This document shows positions 1 to 8,588 of a DNA stretch of 64,000 nt, in pieces. Origin of the DNA: Promethearchaeota archaeon. Lineage in GTDB: Archaea; Asgardarchaeota; Lokiarchaeia; Sigyniarchaeales; SOKP01. The stretch's first letter is position 1, and each line of letters begins with the position of its first letter. The position numbers were made by a program, and so were the translations under genes. The notes beneath the pieces were generated by a model. The model was not told where the DNA came from. It did not search any database and worked only from the letters and a program-made list of their open reading frames with translations. The DNA lies in the NCBI GenBank assembly GCA_019058365.1, contig JAHPZE010000001.1, positions 124,001-188,000 of the forward strand. Direction: 5' to 3'.

Positions 1-547
1 TAATTAATGGCGCTAATTCTTCGGGTTGTTCTTTACATAATGCTTCTACATTTTCAACACCCAGTTCAATTAACTTTTTCGCTGTTGCTTCTCCCAATCC
101 AGATAACTCAGTTAAGGGCTTACCTGTAGCTGGACTAGGCAATTTTTCTATTTTTTCTATTTTAGTGGTTTTTACCTTTTCTTTCTTTGCAGGTTTTACT
201 TTTACTTTCTTTTCTAGTTTTAGTACTGTTTCTGCTGTTGTTATTTTAGGTTTTTCTTTAATTTTTTCTTTTTTAGATTTAAATGGTGTTCTCTCCTTTT
301 CTTTTTTAATAAACGGTTTTTTTTTCTTTTTCTCTTTAGATGGAAATTTAAAAGATTTTAACATCTTTATATTTTCATTATGAACTGATTTTCTAAAATA
401 ATCAATCTTAATTTTAGCTTTTTTCAAGAGTTCAATAGATTTCCCCGCTTCTTGAATCTCTTTTAAAGAAAATCCATTGCTTTCTCTTATATGGGAATCT
501 TTAGAAGGACTCTTTACCAAAGCAACTGGGGTTGGTTTGCTTTCCAT
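1..547 (-). CDS. rpl13e: Ribosomal protein L13e, partial, with helix-hairpin-helix extension
   Basis: This reads as the N-terminal part of the eukaryote-type large-subunit ribosomal protein L13e. The ATG is at 545-547 and the frame stays open to the left edge, giving 182 visible codons, so the C-terminus is not seen. Residues 24-66 carry the L13e core: NGFSLKEIQEAG, then KIKIDYFRKS and NENIKMLKSF. This parallels the family pattern GRGFSLEEL-x-AG, VD-x-RRR, N-x-x-x-LK. A Lys/Glu-rich linker of roughly 75 residues follows, then a helix-hairpin-helix-like segment around GLGEATAKKLIELGV, which is not part of the ordinary L13e fold. The N-terminal identification rests on motif similarity I can see. 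The role of the extension (RNA or DNA contact) is inferred. Confidence 0.72.
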   Translation of the reverse strand, partial: MESKPTPVALVKSPSKDSHIRESNGFSLKEIQEAGKSIELLKKAKIKIDYFRKSVHNENIKMLKSFKFPSKEKKKKKPFIKKEKERTPFKSKKEKIKEKPKITTAETVLKLEKKVKVKPAKKEKVKTTKIEKIEKLPSPATGKPLTELSGLGEATAKKLIELGVENVEALCKEQPEELAPLI

Positions 548-710
548 TTTTATTCAATGAATATAATATGATTTTTATTAATTTTGTAAATTAAAGAAAA
601 TTTTTATTTCTTTCTATTTAGGTTAATTAGGTGAAATAAAATTTTTATTGTTCTTTATTGAATATAAGATTTTTAATGTAAGGAATCTTAATTAATGTTA
701 AATTTCTTAT

Positions 711-1346
711 TCAAAATTTAATAATATCTAAATCTTCTAACTTTTTTAGTATTTCATTTATTTCTGTCCTTTTTTTATTTAAATTTCTTGAAATTTTCAA
801 GGGAGAATCTTTTCCAGTGCATTGTAATGCAACTTGAAAGTCAAAATCAGCAATCATTCCCATGGATAGAACTTTTTCTAATACACTTTTAGCAACTATT
901 AAATTTGGAAAAACTTCAGCTATCTTTCCGCCAATTGTAAGATTTTCTATATCCGCAATTAATGTTTGAAATCTACTTTTATCTGTTGTTGCCCTAAAAT
1001 TTTTAAGATCAGATTGGTGCTTTTTCCAAAAACGATTGGCTATTTTATGGATAATTTCCTCAATTTTGTCAGTATTATCATCAGCATCTGAAATTGAGCA
1101 AAATAAAATCCTTGATAATGGGTGATAGTAAATGAAAATGGTTGAATCTTCTGATTGTAATATTCTATCCATTTCATTTACTCTTCTCCCTTTTACCATA
1201 GCTTTTTGAATTATATCAATGGTTATATTAATTGCTTTAAAAAAACCAGTTATTATATCATCTTGAATTTTCTTTAATTCTTTAAATGTTGATTCTAAAA
1301 GGGATATCCCATTATCCCCATCAATTAGATAAATCTTATAAATCAA
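711..1346 (-). CDS. Stand-alone longin-like protein with C-terminal winged-helix-like region
   Basis: The protein has 211 residues and no signal peptide or membrane segment. The first ~130 residues look like a longin/roadblock-type alpha-beta fold: a short strand MIYKIYLIDGDNGISLL, then a helix starting at DIITGFFKAI, then a strand pair around STIFIYYHP and RILFCSISD. The last ~60 residues are helical and resemble a winged helix (ISRNLNKKRTEINEILKKLE). The same two-part layout occurs in the cytoplasmic tail of the giant surface protein encoded at 37268-41308. Longin-type proteins act as binding platforms for small GTPases, and several such GTPases are encoded nearby. That partnership is inferred, and the fold call rests on pattern rather than strong identity. 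Confidence 0.55.
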   Translation of the reverse strand: MIYKIYLIDGDNGISLLESTFKELKKIQDDIITGFFKAINITIDIIQKAMVKGRRVNEMDRILQSEDSTIFIYYHPLSRILFCSISDADDNTDKIEEIIHKIANRFWKKHQSDLKNFRATTDKSRFQTLIADIENLTIGGKIAEVFPNLIVAKSVLEKVLSMGMIADFDFQVALQCTGKDSPLKISRNLNKKRTEINEILKKLEDLDIIKF

Positions 1347-1491
1347 AATTCTAAAAAACTAGCTTTTTTTATTCTATTAAAAATAAAAAAATTCATGCTT
1401 ATGAATCATTACATTACATTTTTTTAATGGTTAAAATTAAAAATAGAGCGTTTTATTTCTAATACATATATATTAATTCTATGATTTTAAT

Positions 1492-2784
1492 ATGAAAACT
1501 AAATATACATTCGTATTTTTTTATATGCTGATTTTTCCTTTAAATAATTCATTGGGATTATCTTTTATAACACATTCTACCTCAGCTTTGGCACATCCTC
1601 AGCTATCAACTCCAAATTATGGTGTTTCAAATTTTAATATTTCCCAAAGTGTACAATATGAAGTAGAAATTAATTATACTTTTACTCACACCAAGCTTGA
1701 ATTTCAAACTTACAATTTCAAAGTAGCTAGATTGGATGATCGTCAACCAAATTCAACATTAACACCTTATTGCCCTCCTTATCAGGAAGTCAAGGATTTT
1801 GAAAATTCTATCAATATTACTGGATTTGGAGTTATTGAAGAAGGTTATGTGGATAAATTCAACAATACTTATGATTTATTTAATTCGACGTTATTTTATT
1901 CTCAAACAATAACACTAAACCAACAATATAATATTACTCTCAATGAAATCTATTTTAATGAAATTAATGATGAGGATATTGGAATTTATAATCCAGGTGA
2001 TAATATACATGCATTATATAATGTAACTGAAGAATATTGTGAGTGTAATAATCCAACTTTAATAGCGCTATCTAATAATATTGTAGGTATGGAAAATAAC
2101 ACTGTTGAAAAAGCAAGGAAAATTTTCAATTGGATCGTATCTAATATTGATTATCAGGTGCAAGATGAAGAAATTGGGGCTCTTGAAGCATATAATCAGA
2201 AAAGAGGAGATTGTTCAGATATTTCGGATTTGATGATTACTCTTTTACGCATTCAAAACATTCCAGCAAGAAAGGTAACTGGATTTGTTATTTCTAATAA
2301 TCCTGCATATCGTCCTACTGTTGGTGATAAATATATTTTTGATCTTAATTATAATGGATTAACTCAGACGGCATCATCTACAAATGAAATTTTAGGACAC
2401 GTATGGATGGAGTATTTTATACCTGATATAGGATGGATAGCATGTGATCCTACATGGGGACAAGGATATTTTAATCGAATAGATTTTCTTAGGTTTAGTT
2501 TCAATGTGGGTGCATGGTTTTTCTTACCTGGAGCAACACCTCCTTACAATTATATTTCTGAATTTCCTATTAATCCATCTCCTGTATGCAGCGACCATTC
2601 AGCTTATAATTGGCAATATTCAATCGAAATAACTGTTTTGGAAACTAATCTTAATCCACTGTCTGATTTTCCGATTTTTGCTACTGTAGTTATGATAGTA
2701 GGATTTTGTGCTGTAATCTCATTGATGTTCCTTTTACGAAGTAGAAGGCATAAAAAGCAACTTGAACAATACGCTCAATATTAA
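1492..2784 (+). CDS. Secreted, membrane-anchored transglutaminase-like protein
   Basis: The protein has 430 residues. It starts with a signal peptide (YTFVFFYMLIFPLNNSLGLS) and ends with one membrane helix (FPIFATVVMIVGFCAVISL) followed by a basic tail RSRRHKK, so the body should face outside. Residues ~200-330 hold a transglutaminase-like (papain-fold) core with the expected triad: Cys in KRGDCSDISDLM, His in GHVWMEYF, and Asp in IACDPTWGQ. Such archaeal proteins are thought to be proteases or amidases, or to cross-link proteins. The substrate is unknown. The upstream half is Asn-rich with many N-x-S/T sites, as expected for an exported glycoprotein. It is a single gene transcribed away from its neighbour. 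Confidence 0.8.
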   Translation: MKTKYTFVFFYMLIFPLNNSLGLSFITHSTSALAHPQLSTPNYGVSNFNISQSVQYEVEINYTFTHTKLEFQTYNFKVARLDDRQPNSTLTPYCPPYQEVKDFENSINITGFGVIEEGYVDKFNNTYDLFNSTLFYSQTITLNQQYNITLNEIYFNEINDEDIGIYNPGDNIHALYNVTEEYCECNNPTLIALSNNIVGMENNTVEKARKIFNWIVSNIDYQVQDEEIGALEAYNQKRGDCSDISDLMITLLRIQNIPARKVTGFVISNNPAYRPTVGDKYIFDLNYNGLTQTASSTNEILGHVWMEYFIPDIGWIACDPTWGQGYFNRIDFLRFSFNVGAWFFLPGATPPYNYISEFPINPSPVCSDHSAYNWQYSIEITVLETNLNPLSDFPIFATVVMIVGFCAVISLMFLLRSRRHKKQLEQYAQY

Positions 2785-2800
2785 ATCTTTTTTTATTTTC

Positions 2801-4273
2801 TTAGATATATGTATGAATTAAGTCAACAAGATTTTTTGAAAAATCTGGCAAGTTTTTTTCAATTTTTTCAATTTCAGAAGACTTTTCTAAAAATAGAAGT
2901 AGATACAAATTATATTTCTCGACTGTTATTTTTTTGAAGATTACTTTTTTAGATGTATCAGTAATACCAGATGATACAATAAAATCCTGTTCTAATAATT
3001 TATATTCCTTAAAATTTTTATAAAGGGATTGAAAATGAGGTGCCGAGATTTCAAATACTCTTCCAGAAATTTCTGTTTTGGAGAAACTGGATAAGATTAT
3101 TCCATTTTCATTCAATAATAAAATAGCATCTGAATTTGTTTTTTTAGCAAATTTTTTTAGTTGATTTCTGAATAGTTCACGATTTGGACTTAATTGTGAT
3201 AAACCAAAAGAATATGCTGTAATCAGGCTCCAATGATCAAAAATACTAGTTTGGAAAATTTTAATAAAAAATCTCTCAGAATTCTCCTTAATCCCATCAG
3301 CAATAATTTCTAAGCTTTTAAAGATATCTTCAGAACCTTTTAAGTCAGGATCGAATTTGTTTATGCAAATGACGATTGGAGGAAATTCCTCTAATTCTAC
3401 TAAAGAGTTTAAAAGAGTTCTAAACAATTCAAGAGCCTCATTTATTCTATCTACATCTTGAATATCTATGAAGAAAAACATTAAATCAATATTATATAGA
3501 TAAATTTTACTTTGCTCTAGGAATTTTTCTCGATATTTTTTTTGACCCCCTAAATCCCATACTGATATCAGTGAATTTTGTTCTTCGAAAATATTTTCTT
3601 CAGTTCTCTCAACACCTTTAGTTGGCAAAGCCTTGATGATTTCAGAGTATTTTCTTCTAATGCCATGCACAAAACTAGTCTTTCCCGCCTTATCTAATCC
3701 CGTAAGTAAAATTTTTATTTGTCTTTTTGTTGAAAAGGGATCTTTTAGTTCCATAGCGAACTCGAAAAGCTCTTCTCTTAGATCTTCCATAATGTTTTCT
3801 CTTTCATTATGTTCTTTATTGATTTGAATTAAGTTTGCAGTTTTATCTATGATGATTCTCAAATATTTCATATTCTCATAAAAAAAAACTCTATCATTTT
3901 CATTTATCAAAACAGTAATAGTAGCAGCTAAAGCTTTACCACGAGCTTTTGCATCAGGAATGAGAAAAAAATAAGTTAGACCATTTAGTTTTAGATCAGG
4001 GAAAGGTAATATTCCAAAGTAATTAACACCCTCAGTAGTTTCTCCGTTTTGATATGTACTATCCCCCATAAGGAGAGAGATAGTTTTCATAGCAATTGAA
4101 AGACCTGCACTTTCATCCATATCCTTAGGCCAGTAAATTTTAGGCGTAGGACCATTCTCATCAAAAAGACTTAATACAATTGCTTTTATTATATTAGCTT
4201 TAAGATCAGACTTTTCTCCTTCAGTTGGTTTTTCTCTCTTTGATTTGGCTTCTGTTTTTGTCAAAAAATCCAC
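2801..4273 (-). CDS. Longin-like / Arf-Rag-like GTPase / roadblock-like fusion protein
   Basis: This 490-residue protein has three parts. Residues ~25-145 form a longin-like domain marked by DENGPTPKIYWP and FGILPFPDLKLNGLTYF. Residues ~185-360 form a small-GTPase domain with P-loop GLDKAGKTS (192-200), switch-I-like PTKG, WDLGGQ (239-244) and NKFD (305-308). Residues ~375-490 form a roadblock-like domain containing SDAILLLNENGIIL and VFEISAPHF. GLD-x-AGKTS and WDLGGQ are Arf/SRbeta/Rag-type motifs. A G domain followed by a roadblock domain is the layout of eukaryotic Rag/Gtr GTPases. It should be cytosolic. The gene is paralogous to those at 8589 and 12197. The partner and the membrane are unknown. 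Confidence 0.8.
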   Translation of the reverse strand: MDFLTKTEAKSKREKPTEGEKSDLKANIIKAIVLSLFDENGPTPKIYWPKDMDESAGLSIAMKTISLLMGDSTYQNGETTEGVNYFGILPFPDLKLNGLTYFFLIPDAKARGKALAATITVLINENDRVFFYENMKYLRIIIDKTANLIQINKEHNERENIMEDLREELFEFAMELKDPFSTKRQIKILLTGLDKAGKTSFVHGIRRKYSEIIKALPTKGVERTEENIFEEQNSLISVWDLGGQKKYREKFLEQSKIYLYNIDLMFFFIDIQDVDRINEALELFRTLLNSLVELEEFPPIVICINKFDPDLKGSEDIFKSLEIIADGIKENSERFFIKIFQTSIFDHWSLITAYSFGLSQLSPNRELFRNQLKKFAKKTNSDAILLLNENGIILSSFSKTEISGRVFEISAPHFQSLYKNFKEYKLLEQDFIVSSGITDTSKKVIFKKITVEKYNLYLLLFLEKSSEIEKIEKNLPDFSKNLVDLIHTYI

Positions 4274-4424
4274 GTTTCTTTATTCGGAAAATCTTATTAT
4301 TTTTAAAATTAAAAATTACTTTTATTTTAAAATATTATAAAATCTTAATAATATTTCAATATAATCAAAAAAATCATTCTTATTAAATACTTTTTTTACG
4401 AAAAATCTAATCTATTTAATGTGT

Positions 4425-6194
4425 TTAAGAATAAAACTTTATACATGATAGGTTTGAATTTTTACAGAATGTTTCAATTAATTCTCTAGGTGTGAGATTA
4501 ATTTTTTTTAAATTTATTAATTCAACAGCACCATTATGAATAAATAGATGGAGATCTCCTTGAACTTTTAACATATTTAAAAAATCACCCTCAATATCAT
4601 TTCTATAATGAATGGAGTTAGTATACATATTTTTTTCTGAAAACCCTTTAACTTTCAATGGAAAGTGTTTCAAATCTAGTTTAGTAAATCTATGAATTGC
4701 TCTTCTAGAAGGATTTTCACTTAATATGTATTTTTTATTATCCCTATTGGATAATTCTGAACATATAATATTTATCTCATTTAGAATTTTCTTGCTAAGC
4801 TTGATTGCGTCTGAATGCTCATGAAGTTCATAATTTGTTAAATATTTAATTGATTCATTCAATCCAACTACACTTATTGATAAACTTTGTTCCTCAAGCT
4901 GAAACAAAGCTTCGCCGTTAATTGTGCTACTACAAATAGGTAAATGATTTGAATTCATCCTTTTTTTTATTATACTAAATTTCTTCAATAAAATACTCGA
5001 GCATAAATTTATTTTTGAAGTTAATAGTTCTAAAAATTCATCCTCATTCCTGCTAATATATGCATAACGAGGTAAGTTTAAGCTAATATTTTGAAGCATA
5101 CCATAATTAAATTGGCCAGTTTGTGATATTTTCTTAAGAAATCTATTTTTATATTCATCTAAACAGAAGTTCATAAAATAAGATGAGGTTATTGTTGCAG
5201 ATTCCTCCCAAAAACTCGGAATTATATCAACCATTTCCTCCAATAATTTATTATCCACTATCAATTGATGTGAAGGACTTAAAATAGAATTTTTACTATA
5301 TATTTCTTTTAAAATAAGGATAATGGATTTAAGTAATTTTTGAGTTCCTTCCCAATAATTTCCATAAATATTTTCAATTTTTCCTCCAGGAAGTATAGCG
5401 GGAACTTGAGCTAAAGCTTCAAAAATAGAGAATGATGAAGATATTGATAATTCAGAAACATTTCGTCCAATAATAAGCGGTAATTGATTAATATCATAGA
5501 ATAATTCTCTAAGATTTTCCATTATTGAAGCTTCTGGTAAATTATACGCATATGGTGCTAAAAAAGTAGTTATAAAATTCAAACCTTGATTACCATAAAA
5601 TTCAGTCTGTGTCATTATTAACCATTTCGATAGATGATTCAAAGCACCTCTAAGATCATTTGCTGGTTTTTGTTTAGTATTTGGTAAACCATTTTTTAAA
5701 ATAAATCGAAAATCCCAGAATTGACTAAATGGTCTTGAATCAAAGTAATTTAGTCCATTAATATGAATATCACCATATAAATGTGCTTTAGATTCTTCAC
5801 TATCTAATATTCTTAAATGCGTATATTCTTCAGCAATCTTATCAGCTGCCCAATGATGTATTTTTTCAGGATTCATCTGCTCATTTTGTCTATCACTTGG
5901 CCCTTTTTCTAGAATTTCTTCATAATCCATCAAGGGTATTCCAATTCGAGTATATAATTTACGTTCATTTTCAAAATGTTGTTCAGAAAGTATTGAACAG
6001 ACTATTTCTCTTATATGTGGGCCAGAAAGAAATTTAATTCCTGAGCTAATAATTCTTCGAACAACTAATTCAGTAATATGCTTTGCGTTTGTCTCACTCA
6101 TTTCAGTTTCTTTTAGAATACTCTCGAAAATCTTAGATGGATCAAATTCAGCAATATTTCCCTCAGTTCTAAAAACTTTTGGTAACAACTCCAT
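4425..6194 (-). CDS. Degenerate anaerobic ribonucleotide reductase (NrdD-like) lacking the glycyl-radical domain
   Basis: The protein has 589 residues. Residues ~5-95 look like an ATP-cone (PKVFRTEGNIAEFDPSKIF). The rest aligns by eye with class III NrdD: the segments NISLNLPRYAYISRNEDEF, SVVGLNESIKYLTNYELHEH and MYTNSIHYRNDIEGD all have counterparts in archaeal NrdD. It ends at SCIKFYS, just where NrdD would continue into its Cys4 zinc site and C-terminal glycyl-radical loop. No continuation is visible in any frame of the 150 bases downstream. I also do not see the CCRL-type catalytic cysteine segment before the NLPR motif. It is therefore unlikely to reduce ribonucleotides. A nucleotide-sensing or regulatory role via the ATP-cone is inference. 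Confidence 0.72.
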   Translation of the reverse strand: MELLPKVFRTEGNIAEFDPSKIFESILKETEMSETNAKHITELVVRRIISSGIKFLSGPHIREIVCSILSEQHFENERKLYTRIGIPLMDYEEILEKGPSDRQNEQMNPEKIHHWAADKIAEEYTHLRILDSEESKAHLYGDIHINGLNYFDSRPFSQFWDFRFILKNGLPNTKQKPANDLRGALNHLSKWLIMTQTEFYGNQGLNFITTFLAPYAYNLPEASIMENLRELFYDINQLPLIIGRNVSELSISSSFSIFEALAQVPAILPGGKIENIYGNYWEGTQKLLKSIILILKEIYSKNSILSPSHQLIVDNKLLEEMVDIIPSFWEESATITSSYFMNFCLDEYKNRFLKKISQTGQFNYGMLQNISLNLPRYAYISRNEDEFLELLTSKINLCSSILLKKFSIIKKRMNSNHLPICSSTINGEALFQLEEQSLSISVVGLNESIKYLTNYELHEHSDAIKLSKKILNEINIICSELSNRDNKKYILSENPSRRAIHRFTKLDLKHFPLKVKGFSEKNMYTNSIHYRNDIEGDFLNMLKVQGDLHLFIHNGAVELINLKKINLTPRELIETFCKNSNLSCIKFYS

Positions 6195-6438
6195 AACATA
6201 ATAAAATCTAAGAGATTATAAAAAAAAAATTATTAACTGATTAAATTCGAAAAAATTTCAAGTAACAATTAAGCATCAGTACAACAATAGTATTGTATAA
6301 GGTTATCTAATTATTGTCATCCTCTATTGTAAAGATTATTATTATACTTTAGAAATCTTAGATATCTATATCTTAGAGGATCTTCAGAATTCTCATACTC
6401 TCTCTATTTTATTTTAGATAAGTAATTTATTAAAAAGC

Positions 6439-7233
6439 ATGAATTCTTGGACTGAAGCATCATTGAGACAATTATACATGCAAATTTATCATTTCTTAAT
6501 AGAGACTGATTCAAATGTCATTGAGATTTGGTGTGAGCTTTCAGATATTCCTTTCCTACGACAATTAAATAAATCTGAGGTAAGAATTATTATTGGGAAT
6601 CTCAATTTTCTTTCTTTTAAGAAAGGTAATTATGTTCAATATATTATTATCAACAAAATTTTGTTTATTATAGAAGCGATTAATATACTCCAACTAGATA
6701 TTAGGAAAATAACTGAAATAATTAATTATGATGGCTTTGAAGCTTTAATAAAAGAAATACTTTCAAAAAACAATTATGTAACAACCAAGAATTTCAGGTT
6801 TTCAGATAAATCCTATTTTAAATCGGAAACTTCCCAAAAAAGATATGAAATTGATATAATTGGTATATTTTTCAATTATGTATTGCTTATTGATGCAAAG
6901 CAGTGGAAACATAAGGATTCATTTAGTTCTATTAATAAAGCAGCAGATTTACAATATCGTAGAGCTATTGCATTAAAAAAAAATCCTGAAATATTTTCAA
7001 TGCTTATTCAAAAATTATTAGGAAATAAATTGAATTTACGCAAGCGATTGCCATTTATATTAATTCCTATTATGGTCACCTTAGAAGAAAATAGCATAAA
7101 AATAAATAATAATCAAATTCCCCTAGTCTCAGTTTATGAATTGAATTCTTTTTTGTATGAATTACAAAATAACTTACATTATTTTAATATTATTAGTGTC
7201 AATAAAGTAAATATACAAAAAAGATTATTTTGA
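6439..7233 (+). CDS. PD-(D/E)XK nuclease-like protein (Mrr/restriction-endonuclease fold)
   Basis: The protein has 264 residues. The N-terminal ~95 residues are helical and unrecognised. From residue ~98 it follows the restriction-endonuclease-like fold: helix GFEALIKEILSKNNYVTT, then RYEIDIIG with Asp139, then the strand VLLIDAKQWK with Asp152 and Lys154. This gives the pattern E...D...D-x-K of Mrr/Holliday-junction-resolvase-type nucleases. It probably cuts or repairs DNA, but the substrate cannot be read from sequence. There is no methyltransferase or other restriction partner next to it, so a classical restriction-modification role is not supported. It is monocistronic and converges on the roadblock gene at 7267. 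Confidence 0.65.
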   Translation: MNSWTEASLRQLYMQIYHFLIETDSNVIEIWCELSDIPFLRQLNKSEVRIIIGNLNFLSFKKGNYVQYIIINKILFIIEAINILQLDIRKITEIINYDGFEALIKEILSKNNYVTTKNFRFSDKSYFKSETSQKRYEIDIIGIFFNYVLLIDAKQWKHKDSFSSINKAADLQYRRAIALKKNPEIFSMLIQKLLGNKLNLRKRLPFILIPIMVTLEENSIKINNNQIPLVSVYELNSFLYELQNNLHYFNIISVNKVNIQKRLF

Positions 7234-7266
7234 AAACTATATTAACTTTAATTTAATAATTAAAAT

Positions 7267-8337
7267 TTATTTTATTAATCCTAAATAATCCTTTAATTGC
7301 TTTTTTACTATGCTAATTGCAAAAGCTATTATTCCACTTTTAACTTTTGGATGAGAAAACAATATTAAAAGCATATCTTTAACGCTAGGATTATTTCGAT
7401 CAATTGGAGCTAAATCCAATATACCTTCAGTTCCCCTAACTGAAATTGATTTTAATAAACCAGCATCTAATCCCTCTACTATATCAGTTCCTATCATTGA
7501 AAGATTCATACCAACTGTTGCAAAAAGAGAATCAGAAATTCTACTGGATATTGCCGATGCCAATATAGTCCCATCCGTTTTTATTATAGCTGATGCTTCT
7601 ATATTTAAATCCAATTTTAATAATTGTTTTAAAATTTCATTCATACTAGAAGGGGGTATTTTTTCCTCATGATCTTTTTTATCAAGATGTTTCTCCTTAG
7701 GAGTTCCTAATTTTTTTACTGAAATTTTTTTCGAAAGAAATCCTAATACCTCAGTCATATCTTTTTCTAATCGTTTTTGTTTTAAAACAGCTGTATCACT
7801 TTCAGTAGATTCTACAGGGATAGGAGATAATGGAACAGAGGTTTTCTTATCCTTTTTTTCCAAAACGGAATTTTTAAGCTCTAGAAAAGCATCTGAAATT
7901 GCATCTTCAGAACGAGTCGGTGGAGATGATGGAGATATAATCTCCCTGTGAGAATCTTGAATAAAACCTTTAAATGGTTGTGGAGTAATTTCTTGTAAAC
8001 CTTTTGATTCACTTTGTTCTAAGGTAGAACCATTTTCTCTTAAGGAACTACTTTCTAATTCGTTATTAGATGACGAAGGAATTTCTTGCAACTTCATTTG
8101 ATTCTCTAATATCTCAGGTTCTTTAGGAATTTCATGTAAATCTAATTTTTCTTTTTTCTTCTCAGTTTCAATTGGTGTTTTTACAGGTTTTTTTTTTTCT
8201 TTTTTCTTTCCTTTCTCAGTTTTTTGATCCGTGGGTCTAGGATGCTTTGTAGGAACGGGTAATAAAGCGCCACACATTCTACAAACGCGATTGATATTTT
8301 CATTATTGGTAGTACCACAATTCTGACATATAATCAA
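7267..8337 (-). CDS. Zinc-ribbon protein with C-terminal roadblock/LC7 (MglB-like) domain
   Basis: The protein has 356 residues in three parts. Residues 4-22 form a small zinc ribbon (CQNCG...CRMCG). Residues ~30-225 form a Lys/Glu/Ser/Pro-rich, probably disordered linker. Residues ~232-350 form a roadblock/LC7 domain with the typical order: helix MNEILKQLLKLD, strand IEASAIIKTDGTILASAI, a helix, then the strand KSISVRGTEGILDLAPID. Roadblock proteins of the MglB/Ragulator type bind small GTPases and regulate their nucleotide state. Three GTPases that carry their own roadblock-like domains are encoded within 6 kb on either side, so a shared complex is plausible but inferred. The zinc ribbon resembles that of the protein encoded at 10395. 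Confidence 0.8.
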   Translation of the reverse strand: MIICQNCGTTNNENINRVCRMCGALLPVPTKHPRPTDQKTEKGKKKEKKKPVKTPIETEKKKEKLDLHEIPKEPEILENQMKLQEIPSSSNNELESSSLRENGSTLEQSESKGLQEITPQPFKGFIQDSHREIISPSSPPTRSEDAISDAFLELKNSVLEKKDKKTSVPLSPIPVESTESDTAVLKQKRLEKDMTEVLGFLSKKISVKKLGTPKEKHLDKKDHEEKIPPSSMNEILKQLLKLDLNIEASAIIKTDGTILASAISSRISDSLFATVGMNLSMIGTDIVEGLDAGLLKSISVRGTEGILDLAPIDRNNPSVKDMLLILFSHPKVKSGIIAFAISIVKKQLKDYLGLIK

Positions 8338-8417
8338 TAAATTATTTCCACTTCCAGATAATTTTACCTAATTTCTTCTATCCTTGTTTTTAACTAATAA
8401 GGGTATTCTTTGGATCT

Positions 8418-8483
8418 ATTAATGAAGTTAGATTTTTTGTTTTTAATAATATAAAATATAAATAAAAATCTAATTTTATTAAT
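8418..8483. repeat. Long imperfect inverted repeat between two minus-strand genes
   Basis: Arms of 20 bases at 8418-8437 and 8464-8483 pair at 18 of 20 positions, with a 26-base loop. The two remaining positions are G opposite T, so an RNA read from the plus strand would form a 20-pair stem with two G-U wobbles. In minus-strand RNA those positions are A-C mismatches. Both flanking genes are transcribed from the minus strand. I see no coding frame here. It may be a structured RNA element or a processing site, or it may be chance in AT-rich DNA. Confidence 0.4.
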
Positions 8484-8588
8484 GTTAGTAATTTTAAATT
8501 TAGGGTAAAACCTTTTTTTGATGTTCAGATTTTAAATTAAGGAATTAAAAAATAACATAAAAGAATGTGATATGAAGAAATGATCTAA

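Noticed and set aside
1492..2784. The transglutaminase-like protein's C-terminus as an archaeosortase sorting signal
   Set aside because: The helix and basic tail are present, but the short motif before the helix matches no known signal and 15 residues follow the basic part.
4274..4424. A possible continuation of the NrdD-like gene carrying zinc and radical motifs after a frameshift
   Set aside because: I read the minus strand past the stop and found no Cys pairs or glycyl-radical motif in any frame.
6439..7233. The PD-(D/E)XK gene as part of a restriction-modification or defence island
   Set aside because: No methyltransferase, helicase, toxin or other defence gene is adjacent.
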